Below, one piece after another: positions 6,366 through 6,451 of a stretch of 6,451 nt of DNA. The DNA is taken from NCBI GenBank assembly GCA_910585855.1, contig CAJUGZ010000250.1:1-6451 (forward strand), written 5' to 3'. The notes under the pieces were generated by a model. That model was not told the origin of the DNA and did not search any database. It saw nothing but the letters and a program-made list of their open reading frames with translations. This DNA comes from an uncultured Lachnospiraceae bacterium (lineage in GTDB: Bacteria > Bacillota_A > Clostridia > Lachnospirales > Lachnospiraceae). Both the position numbers and the translations under genes were made by a program. Position 1 is the stretch's first letter. Every line of letters begins with the position of its first letter.

Positions 6366-6391
6366 AAAAAAGTTAGAAGTTCTTGACTTCT
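6366..6391 (-). terminator. Terminator-like hairpin for leftward read-through
   Basis: On the minus strand AGAAGT (6391-6386) pairs with ACTTCT (6380-6375) around a 5-base loop, and after AAC a run of six T follows (6371-6366). This would end a leftward transcript arriving from beyond the right edge, upstream of the CAP promoter. The stem is short, so this is tentative. Positions 6223-6451 contain no gene. Confidence 0.4.
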
Positions 6392-6406
6392 GCTTCAAAC
6401 CTAAGA

Positions 6407-6447
6407 TTTTTTGCATATCCTGCTTCCATGCAGGGTATGCAAAAAAA
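6407..6447. repeat. Long hairpin flanked by T6 and A7
   Basis: GCATATCCTGC (6413-6423) pairs with GCAGGGTATGC (6430-6440) through 11 bp with one G-U, around the loop TTCCAT. T6 before and A7 after extend the pairing to about 17 bp. Because the T-run precedes the stem on both strands, it is not a normal terminator. Its second half recurs at 1-25. Confidence 0.7.
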
Positions 6448-6451
6448 GGGG
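6423..6451. repeat. Terminal direct repeat, right copy
   Basis: This is identical over 29 bases to positions 1-29, including GGGG beyond the A-run of the hairpin. Joining the ends would continue the hairpin smoothly into the sequence at 30 onward, consistent with a 6422-base circle or tandem unit. Confidence 0.85.

Noticed and set aside
6407..6447. Rho-independent terminator
   Set aside because: The T-run precedes the stem and an A-run follows it on both strands, so neither direction gives a stem followed by a U-tract.
1..6451. Complete small plasmid
   Set aside because: The ends match over 29 bases, but no replication initiator, mobilisation gene, partition gene or recognisable origin is visible.

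Overview
The window looks like chromosomal DNA from an AT-rich anaerobic Firmicute, most likely a gut Clostridia of the Lachnospiraceae type. This is inferred from the low GC content, the GGAG-type ribosome binding sites, and the protein families: a CAP-domain protein with a tryptophan-rich wall-binding tail, and an AraC regulator divergent from an ABC exporter. No ribosomal RNA or housekeeping gene is present to fix the taxonomy.

Layout. Positions 1-308 hold no supportable gene; they contain a run of hairpins and a terminator that could serve the leftward gene. Positions 309-2099 (minus) encode a complete ABC exporter half-transporter. Positions 2100-2273 are a divergent control region with clustered AAACTTTGAAA-type repeats. 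Positions 2274-3122 (plus) encode an AraC-family regulator, the natural candidate to control the exporter. Positions 3123-3583 are intergenic between convergent genes and hold two inverted copies of one structured element. Positions 3584-6121 (minus) encode a large secreted CAP-domain protein with a C-terminal array of 21-residue wall-binding repeats; it has its own strong sigma-A type promoter at 6194-6222. Positions 6223-6451 hold terminator-like hairpins and no gene.

How the genes relate. The regulator and exporter form a classic divergent pair, probably sensing and exporting a small molecule or peptide that cannot be named from sequence. The CAP protein is a separate transcription unit with no evident functional link to the pair.

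Most interesting structure. The two copies at 3131-3298 (plus) and 3427-3580 (minus) each start 3-8 bases after the stop codon of a different gene, in the sense direction. They share a conserved core of about 100 bases, including a 32-base identical run. Each is closed by an outer stem whose two arms are unrelated between copies yet complementary within each copy. That is covariation, pointing to a structured 3'-UTR RNA or a hairpin-type mobile repeat; I do not recognise the family. Separately, the first 29 bases of the window equal the last 29, which suggests a circular molecule, a tandem unit, or an assembly broken at a repeat.
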